Shown here piece by piece: positions 49,502 to 60,056 of a stretch of DNA of 64,000 nt; within the stretch, counting starts at the first letter, position 1, and every line of letters begins with the position of its first letter. Source of the DNA: Solirubrobacterales bacterium (GTDB lineage Bacteria > Actinomycetota > Thermoleophilia > Solirubrobacterales > 70-9); NCBI GenBank assembly GCA_025450195.1, contig JANWHW010000015.1, positions 1 to 64,000 of the forward strand. The letters are read 5' to 3'. A program made the position numbers and the translations under genes. Below the pieces are notes generated by a model that saw only the letters and a program-made list of their open reading frames with translations, ran no database searches and had not been told where the DNA came from.

Positions 49502-50071
49502 CTACGCTGAGCCTCCCAGTGCGCGGGTGAAGTACACACTGCAGGCACGGAGACCGAACCGGCGCGCGGCGGCACTTTGCTCGTTTCCGAGGCCGGAGAT
49601 CATCAGCTCGAGGCTGTGTGCTCGCTCAGGTTCATCTGCCGTTCCGGCCCGCAAGCGCTCGCGAGCTAGCGCGATGATCGGGTCGAACAAGCCCAGGTAG
49701 ACCTTAAGCGCTCGCGAGTTCGGTGCCGGCCCAAGCCCCCTCAGGTCGCTTGCCTGGCGGCTCAGGATTTCGATTCCCGGCTTGACGAGACCGATGGTGA
49801 TTGCTTCCTGTGCAGAACTAGACCGCGAAAAGACCTGAGGAAGCTTACGGCCTAGGGCGCGGGTGTCTCGAGTACTCCGGCTGCAGATGGCTTCTGCCCG
49901 CTTGAGGTACTGGGTCCTGTCGACACGGGGAGCAGACCGATGCGCGCTGCGCCCACTTGCGTCCGAGGCAGTTCTGGGGCTCGTTTCATTGGAGCCACCG
50001 CAGCCACTAAAGGCTGCGGTGGCGATCACGGCTATCAACGACAACCACGGAATGTCAGCGCGATAGTCCAT
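49502..50071 (-). CDS. Lipoprotein of unknown function
   Basis: From ATG 50071 (MDYRADIPW) this encodes 189 residues: a hydrophobic leader (LSLIAVIATAAFSGC) ending in a lipobox Cys, a Ser/Thr/Arg-rich linker and a helical domain with three further cysteines (AICSRSTRD, LRACSVYF). I recognise no family. It is probably anchored to the outer membrane leaflet face of the cytoplasmic membrane. The listed start at 50101 adds ten non-essential residues. Confidence 0.7.
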   Translation of the reverse strand: MDYRADIPWLSLIAVIATAAFSGCGGSNETSPRTASDASGRSAHRSAPRVDRTQYLKRAEAICSRSTRDTRALGRKLPQVFSRSSSAQEAITIGLVKPGIEILSRQASDLRGLGPAPNSRALKVYLGLFDPIIALARERLRAGTADEPERAHSLELMISGLGNEQSAAARRFGLRACSVYFTRALGGSA

Positions 50072-50106
50072 GTGTCCGCCACAGGCGAGGCGGGGGCTCA
50101 AAAACG

Positions 50107-50138
50107 ACGGGCGCCATCCCTAAAGGAGGCGCCCGTCC
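50107..50138 (-). terminator. Rho-independent terminator for the heptad-repeat gene
   Basis: A perfect 10-bp stem (GACGGGCGCC / GGCGCCCGTC), followed on the minus strand by GTTTTTGAG, 30 bases past the stop codon of the gene at 50169-50738. Confidence 0.85.
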
Positions 50139-50168
50139 TCTGCCGGTTGCAGCGGTTCGACCTTACCC

Positions 50169-50738
50169 TTACTCCGCGCAGACGACCGAGACCCTGACGC
50201 TCCACGTGTTGGCGCCACCAGGAATCCGCTCCAGGCTTGTCAGCCACGCGTCTCCGTAGGAGTTGTTGAAAGTCGGGACAACTTCGTTGGCGCCCACGCC
50301 GGTGACTTCAAAGCCGCCCCCCGTAACCTGGCTACCCGCGGGGCAAGTGGTCAGACCGAAGCCCGATCCCGCGTTCGGGCCTTCCGTAGTGCCAAACTCC
50401 GTGGAGGTGCTGCCGAACTTGGAGTTAGCCGTCGCTTGGGCGGCTTCGGCTGCTGATTTTGCAGAGTTTGCGGTGCTCTGTGCGATGTTGGCCGCGCTTT
50501 GCGCCGAGTTTGCCGTGCTCTGTGCGGTGTTAGCGGCTGTTTTCGCCGAGTTTGCCGTGCTCTGTGCGGTGTTAGCGGTGCTCAGCGCGGTGTTGGCCTT
50601 TTTCAGCGCTTTGTTAGCCGTGCTTTTGACACTGGCGGAGATGGACGCGATGGGGTTCGTCGGTCCGCCGAGAGCAGGGACGGCCAGGGCAAGAGCCAAG
50701 ACTGAACTCAAAAGCAGGACTGCGTAACGACTCTTCAT
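50169..50738 (-). CDS. Secreted heptad-repeat (coiled-coil stalk) protein
   Basis: From ATG 50738, with AGGAGG five bases upstream, this encodes 189 residues. A signal peptide (MKSRYAVLLLSSVLALALA) is followed by Ala/Ser/Thr-rich heptads (TANTAQS-TANSAKT-AANTAQS-type units, about ten in a row, residues about 40-105). A C-terminal domain begins TCPAGSQVTGGGFEV and ends SVRVSVVCAE; its two cysteines and CPAG...GGG pattern recur in actinobacterial surface proteins. The heptads should form a coiled-coil stalk displaying the C-terminal head. The track start at 50900 overlaps the zinc-ribbon gene and is not used. Confidence 0.85.
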   Translation of the reverse strand: MKSRYAVLLLSSVLALALAVPALGGPTNPIASISASVKSTANKALKKANTALSTANTAQSTANSAKTAANTAQSTANSAQSAANIAQSTANSAKSAAEAAQATANSKFGSTSTEFGTTEGPNAGSGFGLTTCPAGSQVTGGGFEVTGVGANEVVPTFNNSYGDAWLTSLERIPGGANTWSVRVSVVCAE

Positions 50739-50832
50739 GTTGCCTCCTGGCGCCACCGTGCGGACGCTGTTGCCTGTAGGGGGGACGCTATTCCACCACA
50801 GCCCGACGGGGAGTGCAAGCTTGCCTATGGAC

Positions 50833-51471
50833 TCAAGGACGATCGACGCCCACGAGCCCGACCCCGACGTCAGAGCAGTGCGTGAGCCCAAGACCCTCAA
50901 TCGCCTGGTCGACCTGAACGCCAGCGTCGTCTACCAGCTGAGCCTTGACAGCGATCTGGGCAGGGCTTCCGCTGCGCGCGACTCGAGCCAAGGCTCCCGC
51001 CCTGATAAGGACGTCGAGGAGAGCTGAATCGAGCGACCTGACTGCCTCGGCGTGGGTCAAGGGCACGGGCGACTGCCGGAGACTCATGCGCCATTCCTCA
51101 ACGATCGAGACAAGGGCCGCAGAGAACTGCTCGACATTTAGCCGCTGCTGCACCTTTTGCTGCTCCAGAGTCGAGATCCTCCCCTTTTCTTCCACGCAGC
51201 TTCGATCCACCGCCTGCGTAAAGGAATCTTCGGTGATCCCATCTTCGCTGGGCTGCAGAGCCAGGAAGGCGCCTACGGCAACCACAATGGCCCCGGCCGT
51301 TGCAGCACTAAGCAAGCGTGCGCGACGGGTGGTGCCGATCAGACGCGCGATCCGCTCGCGCAATGGAATCCCAGTGGCAGCTACCACGCCTGACCGCGAC
51401 AGTTCTGAGCCACAGCCTACGCAATAGCGGTTCTCCTCCTGGTTCTTCTCGCCACAATGAGGGCAGTACAT
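50833..51471 (-). CDS. Zinc-ribbon membrane protein
   Basis: A 212-residue protein with an N-terminal zinc ribbon (MYCPHCGEKNQEENRYCVGCGSEL), a basic juxtamembrane stretch, one transmembrane helix (LLSAATAGAIVVAVGAFLAL, about 53-72) and an extracytoplasmic helical domain with two cysteines. The layout resembles the zinc_ribbon_2 single-pass proteins common in Actinobacteria, whose roles are unknown. It lies between two secreted-protein genes on the same strand. Confidence 0.8.
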   Translation of the reverse strand: MYCPHCGEKNQEENRYCVGCGSELSRSGVVAATGIPLRERIARLIGTTRRARLLSAATAGAIVVAVGAFLALQPSEDGITEDSFTQAVDRSCVEEKGRISTLEQQKVQQRLNVEQFSAALVSIVEEWRMSLRQSPVPLTHAEAVRSLDSALLDVLIRAGALARVARSGSPAQIAVKAQLVDDAGVQVDQAIEGLGLTHCSDVGVGLVGVDRP

Positions 51472-51543
51472 GAGGGAGCCAAGCTACCCGATCATGGGTG
51501 GGACGAATGGCTGCGATCTATCGCCGCGGAAACGTCACTAGGA

Positions 51544-52254
51544 CTAGTTGTAGAGCACCACGTAGAAGGCGGCGGGTTTCGCCATGGTGTTGAGCTTGAA
51601 CGTCTGCACTTCAACCGCCGGAGCCGGGCAAGAGACTCCGGCGATCTTGATGTGCGCGATCGTCTCTTCGTAGGTGGGCTCAACCTGCGGCGTCACCTGG
51701 CCTCCCTTGGGGTTGAACCCCGGGACTTTGATGCAGTAGACGTTTCCTTTCCCAGGAGTGCTGACGTCGGCGCTTGTGATGCCCTTGGAGTTTGAGGAGT
51801 CGACGCTTCCATCTTGGTTGACCTCGGCGAAGATGACCGGGTTCGCCGATTCAGCCGTTTTGGCGGAGTTAGATTTGTTCGCGCTGGGGACCTCGCCCAT
51901 CGATGACTCGACGATCTTGTCGCCGGTGACTGTGTCGTTGGCGATCTTCTCGCCGGTGACGGCTCCATCGGCGAGCTTGTCGCGGGCAACAGCCCCGGTG
52001 CCGAGCTTGTTGACCGTTACCGCGCCGTTCGCGAGCTTGCCGCCCTTCACCGCCAGAGCCTTGATCTTCGGCGCAATCACCGCATTCTTGCGCAGCTTGC
52101 TGGCGGTCACGGCGCCCGGCCTCAGCTGTCTCTCCCCCACCGACTTGTCCGCGATCTGCTGCGCCGCGTAGGTGGTGGCACCGCCGACCGCGATGAACAG
52201 CGCAATCGAGGAGACCACGTTTGCGTACGTCAGCCGCTTGCGAACCTGCCCCAC
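51544..52254 (-). CDS. YANV-family secreted repeat protein, paralogue 3
   Basis: A 236-residue divergent member of the YANV family. RKRLTYANVVSSIALFIAVGG starts it. A longer run of about ten 10-residue repeats follows (GAVTASKLRKNAV, KGGKLANGAVTVNKLGTGAV, ...), giving a longer stalk than paralogues 1 and 2. A C-terminal domain carries two cysteines (VYCIKVPG, AGVSCPAP). GGGAGGAT precedes the GTG start. Confidence 0.85.
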   Translation of the reverse strand: MGQVRKRLTYANVVSSIALFIAVGGATTYAAQQIADKSVGERQLRPGAVTASKLRKNAVIAPKIKALAVKGGKLANGAVTVNKLGTGAVARDKLADGAVTGEKIANDTVTGDKIVESSMGEVPSANKSNSAKTAESANPVIFAEVNQDGSVDSSNSKGITSADVSTPGKGNVYCIKVPGFNPKGGQVTPQVEPTYEETIAHIKIAGVSCPAPAVEVQTFKLNTMAKPAAFYVVLYN

Positions 52255-52296
52255 AACATCCTCCCTCGCTCCCTTTAAGAAACCCGGCGGGTCATC

Positions 52297-53361
52297 TTAG
52301 TAGCGTCGCTCGGCCTCGTCGGCGGCCTCCGCGAGGCTCTCGACGATCCGGGCGAACTGCTGGATCCCCTCATCCACCTTCCCGTACTGACCCGCCGAGT
52401 AGCGGGCGAGCACGCCCTCGAGGATGATTGCCAGCTTCCAGTAGCCGAGCGCGACGTAGAAATCGAGCTGGGAGAGGTCGCGGCCGGAGCGCTCGGCGTA
52501 GCGCTGCCTGAGCTCATCCCGGTGCGGGAAGCCCGGGGCCAGGTTCGCCGGCTGCCCGAGCGTGGTCCCCTCATCGCCCTCCTGTGGCCAGTAGACCATC
52601 AAGAGGCCGACGTCGGCGAGCGGATCGCCGAGCGTGCAGAGCTCCCAGTCGACCACCGCGGCCACCTCCCCCATCGGGGTCAGGATCATGTTGTCGAGCC
52701 GGTAGTCGCCATGGACGATCGTCGCCGGCCCCTGCTCGGGAATACGGGCTGCGAGCCGCTCGTGGATCTCGTCGATCACAGGGAGCTCCCTGGTCTTCGA
52801 CTTCTCCCACTGCCCCTGCCAGCGGTGCAGTTGGCGAGCAACGTAGTCCTCCTTGCGCCCCAACTCACCGAGGCCAGCGGCGTCGGGATCGACAGCATGG
52901 ATCTCGACCAGGGTGTCGACAACCCGCTCGCCGATTGCCCGTCTGTCGTCGTGGTCGGGGAAGATCTCGGCATCGGGGAGGAAGCGGAGGATCGGGCCCT
53001 CGACGAACTCCATCACGTAGAAGGGCGCGTCGTTGACGGCCTCGTCCTCGCAAAGGCCGACCACCGGAGCAACGGGGACGGGCGTGGCGGAGAGCGCCGA
53101 AACGACCCTGTGCTCGCGACCCATGTCGTGGGCGGAGCCAAGCCGCTTGCCCAGTGGCGGTCGCCGCAGCGCCCAGCGGCCACTGCCGGAGTCCCCCACG
53201 CCGTAGGTCAGGTTGGAATGACCTCCGGAAATCCGCTCGAAGGAGAGCGGCAACTCGACCGTCGGGACATGCTCGGCGAACCAGGACTCCACACCAGTCC
53301 GGTCGATCCCCTCCGGCACCTCGCCGCTACCGTCGACAGTCCCTGTAGCCTCGTCGCTCAT
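52297..53361 (-). CDS. APH-type phosphotransferase family protein
   Basis: From ATG 53361 (MSDEATG) this encodes 354 residues with a kinase-like fold. The catalytic loop is HGDYRLDNMIL, the metal-binding Asp is in VVDWELCTLGDPLADV, and an ISGGHSNLTY nucleotide loop lies near the N-terminus. It belongs to the phosphotransferase group linked to acyl-CoA dehydrogenases (ACAD10/11 N-domain), thought to phosphorylate hydroxyacyl substrates; this fits the dehydrogenase 6 kb away. The track start at 53424 overlaps the sensor-kinase gene, so the internal ATG is preferred. Confidence 0.88.
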   Translation of the reverse strand: MSDEATGTVDGSGEVPEGIDRTGVESWFAEHVPTVELPLSFERISGGHSNLTYGVGDSGSGRWALRRPPLGKRLGSAHDMGREHRVVSALSATPVPVAPVVGLCEDEAVNDAPFYVMEFVEGPILRFLPDAEIFPDHDDRRAIGERVVDTLVEIHAVDPDAAGLGELGRKEDYVARQLHRWQGQWEKSKTRELPVIDEIHERLAARIPEQGPATIVHGDYRLDNMILTPMGEVAAVVDWELCTLGDPLADVGLLMVYWPQEGDEGTTLGQPANLAPGFPHRDELRQRYAERSGRDLSQLDFYVALGYWKLAIILEGVLARYSAGQYGKVDEGIQQFARIVESLAEAADEAERRY

Positions 53362-53395
53362 AGCCTCGCAAGCATATTCACGACCACGCTTTCGG

Positions 53396-54664
53396 TTGAG
53401 CTCGTCGCTCGCCAACAGGCTCACGATCGGCTTCGCGATCGCGTTTGCCGTCTTGACAGGCCTCGCGGTGATCGGGGTTGCCCGCTTCCTCCAGCAGCGT
53501 CAGGACTTCGAGGACGCGACCGCCCGCTCCTACCAGCATGAGATTGAGGCCCGCAATCGGCTGGCGCAGGGACAGAGGCCCGCCAGCGCCCGCGTGGCGA
53601 TCGTCGCCGAGGCACAGAGCAGACAGGTGCTCCGCGAGGAAATCGCCGATGAGACCAGGGACACGGCGCTGCTCGTCGGAGCGGGGTTGATAGCCGGCCT
53701 CACCGGCGCCGCGCTGCTATTTAGCGGCCTGATCTCCTCGATGCGCCGTCCCCTGGAGGAGCTCGTCGAGGCATCGGGCAAGCTCGCGAGCGGCAACCTC
53801 GAGGCCAGGGTCAAGATCGGCGGCCTGTCCGAGACGGCGGCGCTGGGAAAGGCATTCAACGAAATGGCCGAGGAGATCCAGCGCCGGGCCGGAGAACGAG
53901 ACCGCCTGGACCAGATGAAGGACGAGTTCGTCCTCACCGCCTCACACGAGCTGCGCAGCCCACTTACGTCCGTCCAGGGCTTTGCCGAGCTGTTGATGCT
54001 GGAGCGCGAAAAGCTCAGCCCGAAGCAGGCCGAGACCGTCGAGATCATCCTCGACAGCACTCGCCACCTGGTCCATCTCCTCAATGACCTACTCGACCTC
54101 GCTCGCAGCAATGCAGGCAGGCTCGCGATCAAGCCGGTCCCAACCGAGGTCGAGTCGCTGGTCGAAGACGCCGTGAGGACGATGCGCAGTCAGACCGAAG
54201 CGCGTAACCAGCTGCTGAGCGACGAGGTTGAGCCTGACCTGCCCCGTGTCAGCGCCGATCGCGACCGGATTCGCCAAGTACTGGTGAATCTGCTTACTAA
54301 CGCAAATGAGTACTGCCCGCAAGGAGCGGCCATATGCGTGAAAGCCAGGCGCATTGGTGCTGAAGTGGAGATCGCTGTGATTGATGACGGGCCAGGAATT
54401 CCAGCGGAGCAATTGGAGCAGATCTTCGATCGCTTCACGCGCGGCGATGCCGGACTGACCCAGCGGGTCGGGGGCACCGGCCTGGGCTTGGCAATCTCGA
54501 AATCTCTGGTCGAGCTGCACGGCGGGACCATCTCCGCCGAGTCTCGTCCGGGTGACGGCTCCGAGTTCCGAATGCGCCTTCCCTCCATCGCCAAGAATCC
54601 GGTTGGCGCAGATGGAAACGGAGCTGAGATACCCAGCTACTCCGACGAGTCGGAGGTCAGGTGA
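53396..54664 (+). CDS. Sensor histidine kinase with HAMP domain
   Basis: A 422-residue membrane kinase. Two transmembrane segments (about 8-30 and 95-117) flank a short extracytoplasmic region, followed by a HAMP domain (RRPLEELVEASGKLASGNLE). The H-box is ASHELRSPLT (His about 183), and the ATP-binding domain has an N-box NLLTNANEY, G1 DDGPGIP and G2 GGTGLGLAISK. The sensory loop is only about 65 residues. It overlaps its response regulator by four bases (GTGATGA), so both are co-expressed. Confidence 0.94.
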   Translation: MSSSLANRLTIGFAIAFAVLTGLAVIGVARFLQQRQDFEDATARSYQHEIEARNRLAQGQRPASARVAIVAEAQSRQVLREEIADETRDTALLVGAGLIAGLTGAALLFSGLISSMRRPLEELVEASGKLASGNLEARVKIGGLSETAALGKAFNEMAEEIQRRAGERDRLDQMKDEFVLTASHELRSPLTSVQGFAELLMLEREKLSPKQAETVEIILDSTRHLVHLLNDLLDLARSNAGRLAIKPVPTEVESLVEDAVRTMRSQTEARNQLLSDEVEPDLPRVSADRDRIRQVLVNLLTNANEYCPQGAAICVKARRIGAEVEIAVIDDGPGIPAEQLEQIFDRFTRGDAGLTQRVGGTGLGLAISKSLVELHGGTISAESRPGDGSEFRMRLPSIAKNPVGADGNGAEIPSYSDESEVR

Positions 54665-55032
54665 TGACCAGGATCCTGGTGGCGGACGACTCCGAGACGA
54701 TCCTGCTGTTGCTGCGGACCCGGCTCGAGATGGAGGGTTACGAAGTCGAGACGGCGGCAGACGGCCAGGAGGTGGTGGACGCTCTGCACGGTGACCCCAA
54801 CCGAATGCCCGACGTGCTTTTGCTGGACGCGATGATGCCCCGCAAGTCCGGGATCGACGCGCTCCGCGAGCTGCGCGGCGAGGGTGTGGACACTCCGGCG
54901 CTGATCGTCAGCGCCCACCAGAGTGAAATGGACAACGGCTCACCCAGCGATCTCGAGGTGAGTGGCTACCTGACCAAGCCGATCGACTTCGACCGGCTCT
55001 TTGCCCGCCTCGCGGAGCTGACCGGCAGCTGA
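54661..55032 (+). CDS. Single-domain response regulator
   Basis: A stand-alone receiver domain, 123 residues. The acidic pair is VADDSE, the phosphoacceptor Asp is in LLLDAMMP (about 57) and the conserved Lys is in LTKPID. It has no output domain, so it acts by protein-protein contact or as a phosphate relay. It is coupled to the histidine kinase upstream and converges on the helicase gene. Confidence 0.94.
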   Translation: MMTRILVADDSETILLLLRTRLEMEGYEVETAADGQEVVDALHGDPNRMPDVLLLDAMMPRKSGIDALRELRGEGVDTPALIVSAHQSEMDNGSPSDLEVSGYLTKPIDFDRLFARLAELTGS

Positions 55033-55038
55033 GCCGGG

Positions 55039-56541
55039 TCAGCTCTTGGCGACCTCGAGGCGGATTTCCTTTCCCTTCAACTTGGTGCCGTCGAGGAACT
55101 CGACGGTGCGGTCCGCCTTCTCCGGAGCCACCTCTACGAACGAGAAACGCTGCAAGACGCGGACATCGTGGATCGCCTCCTCGGGCAGGACGGCGCCCTC
55201 GCGAAGCGCCCAGCGCAAGTCCTCCTCGGTGATCCCACTGCGCTCCCCGCGGTTGACGAAGAGCTTTACCGTGTCGTGCCCCTTTTCATCCTCCTGCTTC
55301 TCAGGAGCTGCATCCTCGTTTTGCTCCTTGCCGGTCGGGGCGTCCTCTTTGGGGCCGCCATCTCCCTCGGTCGGCTCGCTCGGCTCCGCTCGCTTGCGCC
55401 GCCGTGGCGGCGGCGCGTGCTCGAGGCGCTCCTCGGGTGTCTCCCAGGCGCTGATCGAGGTCTTCACGTCCCGCTCGATCCGGTCGATCTCGTCGCGTTG
55501 CGCGGGGGTGACGAAGGTGATCGCTCGGCCAGTCCGCCCCACTCGCCCGGTCCGCCCGATGCGGTGTACGTAGACCTCGGATGAGGCCGGCACGTCGTAG
55601 TTGATGACGTGGGTGACATGCTCGATGTCGAGCCCGCGGGCGGCGATGTCGGTCGCCACAAGCAGTCGGACCCGGTGGTCCTTGAAGGCGATCATCACGC
55701 CGTCGCGCGAGCCCTGGCTCATGTCGCCGTGCAGCGCCTTTACGTCGAGCCCGCGGGCCTTCAGCGTTTTCTCAAGCCGCGAGGCGCCGATCTTGGTGCG
55801 GCAGAAGATGATCGCCTGCTCGGGCTCCTCGGCTCGCAGCAGCTCGACTAGCCGATCCGGCTTCTCTTTTGCGGAAACCTCGACGAAGGCCTGCGCGATC
55901 GCGTCGACGGTCAGCGTTTTCGGCGTGATCCGGATCGTCGTCGGGTCATACATGTAGCTCTCGGCCAGCCGCTGGACCGGCGGCGGCATCGTCGCCGAGA
56001 AGAGAGCGGTCTGGCGCCCGCTCGGACACATGCGAAGGATTTTCTCGACGTCCTCGATGAAACCGAGGTCGAGCATCTCGTCGGCCTCGTCGAGAACGAT
56101 GTAGCGGACTCCCGTGAGCACCAGCGAGTGGCGCGACATCAGGTCCATCATCCGCCCGACCGTGGCGACGACGACCTGGCCGCCGGCACGTAGCTGCGCC
56201 TGCTGGGATTTGATCGGAGCGCCGCCGAAGACGGCGACGATCTCGATCTCGAGGTGCTCGGCGTAGGCGCGCAGCGCCTGGGTCACCTGGATGCAGAGCT
56301 CCCGGGTCGGCGTCAGGACGACCGCCTGCACCTCGTCGCTGGCCGGATCGAGGTACTGCAACAGGGGCAGGCCAAAGGCGGCCGTCTTGCCGGTGCCGGT
56401 CTGGGCCTGGCCGATCACGTCGTGGCCGGCGAGCAGCTCGGGAATGGCCTGCTCCTGGATCGGGGTCGGCTCGGAGTAGCTCAACTCGTCGAGAGCGAGC
56501 TGGATCTCGGAAGCAAGGCCGAGGTCTTTGAACGCGGTCAA
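55039..56541 (-). CDS. deaD: DEAD-box RNA helicase with DbpA-type RNA-binding domain
   Basis: A 500-residue ATP-dependent RNA helicase. Motifs are the Q-motif region (YSEPTPIQEQAIP), I AQTGTGKT, Ia PTRELCIQV, II DEAD, III SAT, and VI HRIGRTGR. An acidic and Lys-rich linker (residues about 390-430) leads to a C-terminal DbpA/CsdA-like RNA-binding domain (KLFVNRGERSGITEEDLRWAL). It probably acts in ribosome assembly or cold-stress RNA remodelling. Its start overlaps the oxidoreductase stop by four bases. Confidence 0.94.
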   Translation of the reverse strand: MTAFKDLGLASEIQLALDELSYSEPTPIQEQAIPELLAGHDVIGQAQTGTGKTAAFGLPLLQYLDPASDEVQAVVLTPTRELCIQVTQALRAYAEHLEIEIVAVFGGAPIKSQQAQLRAGGQVVVATVGRMMDLMSRHSLVLTGVRYIVLDEADEMLDLGFIEDVEKILRMCPSGRQTALFSATMPPPVQRLAESYMYDPTTIRITPKTLTVDAIAQAFVEVSAKEKPDRLVELLRAEEPEQAIIFCRTKIGASRLEKTLKARGLDVKALHGDMSQGSRDGVMIAFKDHRVRLLVATDIAARGLDIEHVTHVINYDVPASSEVYVHRIGRTGRVGRTGRAITFVTPAQRDEIDRIERDVKTSISAWETPEERLEHAPPPRRRKRAEPSEPTEGDGGPKEDAPTGKEQNEDAAPEKQEDEKGHDTVKLFVNRGERSGITEEDLRWALREGAVLPEEAIHDVRVLQRFSFVEVAPEKADRTVEFLDGTKLKGKEIRLEVAKS

Positions 56542-57485
56542 CTACTCGGGTCCAAGAGGAGCTTGCCAGACGTGCGGCGACCGACCAGATCTTCGTGCGC
56601 ACGCGCAGCATCCGAAAGTGGATAGACACCGCCAACTGTCACCTCGAGCTCCCCGGTGGCAACGGCCCCGAACAGCTCGGCGATCATCGGTGCCGCTACC
56701 TCACGGCGCAGCAGCAGATGAACGAGCCAAAAGCCGATCACCGACTTGGACCCGCGCAGCAGAGCCGCGGTGGAAACCTCGCGCTGTTCGCGGGAGGCGA
56801 TCCCGAAGACGACCATCCTCCCCAGCGGCGCCAGCGCGGAGAGCTCGGCGTCGAAGGCGTCGCCACCGCTCATGTGGAGGACCGCATCGACGCGCTCACC
56901 GTCGTTCGCGGCCAGGATCTCCTCCTTGAGGTCCTCGCTGCGGGAGTCGACTGTGGCGTCTGCCCCAAGACGCTCGACCAAGGCCCGCTTCTCCTCGCTG
57001 GAGGCGAGACCGATCACCTTCGCGCCGGCTCGCTTCGCCAGCTGCACCGACAACGATCCGGTCCCTCCGGCGGCGGCCTCGATGAGGATCGTCTCTCCGG
57101 CCTCAATCCGCGCACAGCGGCGCACAAGCGCCATCGCCGTCAGGCCCTGCAGGAGCAGCGCCGCCGCTCGGTCGTCGTCGACCTCGTCGGGAACCGGGAC
57201 CAGCCAGCTCTCAGAAACCGCGACCTTCTGCGCGTAGCCGCCGGAACCTAGGATCGCCGCCACCCGGCGCCCGTCCGGCGTCCTCCCGCTCACCTCGGCA
57301 CCGGGGATGAGGGGCAGCGCCTGCTCGGCCAGGTAGTCGTTGCGGGTCGCGTGCGTGTCGGCGAAGTTGATCCCACTGCGGGCGACGTCGACTATGACCT
57401 CGCCCTCGCCCGGCTCGGGATCGGGCAGCTCGAGGTGCCGGAGCACCTCCGGCCCACCGAACTCCTCTATCTGGACAGCCTTCAT
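56538..57485 (-). CDS. Zinc-independent quinone oxidoreductase (MDR family)
   Basis: A 315-residue medium-chain dehydrogenase/reductase of the quinone-oxidoreductase group. The start is MKAVQIEEFGGPEVL, the substrate domain contains SGINFADTHATRNDY, and the NADPH-binding Rossmann site is AAAGGTGSLSVQLAKRAGAKVIG. No structural-zinc Cys cluster is present. It probably reduces quinones or enones with NADPH. It is directly upstream of, and overlapping with, the helicase gene. Confidence 0.92.
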   Translation of the reverse strand: MKAVQIEEFGGPEVLRHLELPDPEPGEGEVIVDVARSGINFADTHATRNDYLAEQALPLIPGAEVSGRTPDGRRVAAILGSGGYAQKVAVSESWLVPVPDEVDDDRAAALLLQGLTAMALVRRCARIEAGETILIEAAAGGTGSLSVQLAKRAGAKVIGLASSEEKRALVERLGADATVDSRSEDLKEEILAANDGERVDAVLHMSGGDAFDAELSALAPLGRMVVFGIASREQREVSTAALLRGSKSVIGFWLVHLLLRREVAAPMIAELFGAVATGELEVTVGGVYPLSDAARAHEDLVGRRTSGKLLLDPSS

Positions 57486-57619
57486 GGCGTGCTAGAGGCG
57501 GGGAGCAACCCGGAGCGGGTTTGGAGAAGATGGCTTCGGGCCGGCAGCCACAGCCCGACAGATGGCGCAGTTCGTGAGTCTTTGTTCACGAGGGCGATCC
57601 TACGGATACTGTTCGCGGT

Positions 57620-58549
57620 GTGTCGCTGACTGTTGTCGGATCCATTGCTTTCGACTCTGTCCGCACCCCGTTTGGGGAGCGCGATCGGATGCTCGGCGGG
57701 GCCGCCGTCCATTTCTCCCTCGCCGCCAGCTTCTTCACCGAGGTGCGGCCGGTGGGACCCGTTGGGGACGACTTCGGGGCCGCCGAGTTCGAGGTGCTGG
57801 AGAGACGTGGGGTGCTGACCGACGACATCGAGCGCGTCGAGGGGGGGAAGTCCTTCTTCTGGCGGGGACGCTACGAGTACGACCTCAACGTCGCCCACAC
57901 CGAGGACACGCAGCTCGGCGTCTTCGGCGAGTTCGAGCCTAAGCTCTCAACCGCATCGCGGGACGCCGACGTCCTCTTCCTCGCAAACATCCAGCCCGAC
58001 CTGCAGCAAAAGGTCCGCGCCCAGTGCGCGGGGGCCCGCTTCTGCGGCCTGGACTCGATGAACCTCTGGATCGACACCGCCAAGGACTCCCTGCTGGCGG
58101 CGATCGCCGAGGTCGAGTGCGTGATCCTCAACGATGCGGAGATTCGCCAGCTGACCGGCGAGCCCAACCTGGCACGAGCCGCTCGCGCGGTTATGGACAT
58201 GGGCCCCCAGGCAGTCGTCGCCAAGCAGGGCGAGTACGGAGCGGCGCTCTTCACCAAGGAGGGCTTCTTTGCGCTGCCCGGCTTTCCGCTCGAGGACGTG
58301 CGGGATCCAACCGGCGCCGGAGACAGCTTCGCGGGTGGCTTCCTCGGCTACCTCGACAGCCACGATGGCGAGCTGGACGAGATGAGCCTGCGTCGGGCAA
58401 TGGGCTACGGCACGGTGCTGGCCTCTTTCAACGTCGAGGAGTTCGGCACGGAGCGGGTCGCCGGCCTCAGCCGCGAGGAGATCGACGAGCGCCTCGGGAC
58501 GCTGCGCAAGATGACGCAGTTCGAGGAGCTGCCGGCAGTCGCCGAGTAG
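57620..58549 (+). CDS. PfkB-family carbohydrate/nucleoside kinase
   Basis: A 309-residue ribokinase-fold kinase. The N-terminal Gly motif is MLGGAAVHFSLAASFF and the catalytic anion-hole motif is DPTGAGDSFAGGF (Asp catalytic). The lid residues (FFWRGRYEYDLN) suggest a nonstandard sugar or nucleoside substrate. It starts at GTG after a spacer of 134 bases that is divergent from the oxidoreductase gene and probably holds both promoters. Confidence 0.9.
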   Translation: MSLTVVGSIAFDSVRTPFGERDRMLGGAAVHFSLAASFFTEVRPVGPVGDDFGAAEFEVLERRGVLTDDIERVEGGKSFFWRGRYEYDLNVAHTEDTQLGVFGEFEPKLSTASRDADVLFLANIQPDLQQKVRAQCAGARFCGLDSMNLWIDTAKDSLLAAIAEVECVILNDAEIRQLTGEPNLARAARAVMDMGPQAVVAKQGEYGAALFTKEGFFALPGFPLEDVRDPTGAGDSFAGGFLGYLDSHDGELDEMSLRRAMGYGTVLASFNVEEFGTERVAGLSREEIDERLGTLRKMTQFEELPAVAE

Positions 58550-58638
58550 CGCCTCCGGCTTCTCCGAAGAATCACAGCCCGCGCAAGCCAAGCTGCGATA
58601 CTGGCGACTCCGTCGCAACCCGAGCTCGAGGAGGGGTG

Positions 58639-60039
<1,401 letters not shown>

Positions 60040-60056
60040 GTGGCCGATTCCATCTA

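Noticed and set aside
50450-50620. CRISPR-like regular repeats
   Set aside because: The repeats are contiguous 21-bp units without unique spacers and lie in a reading frame encoding heptads behind a signal peptide.
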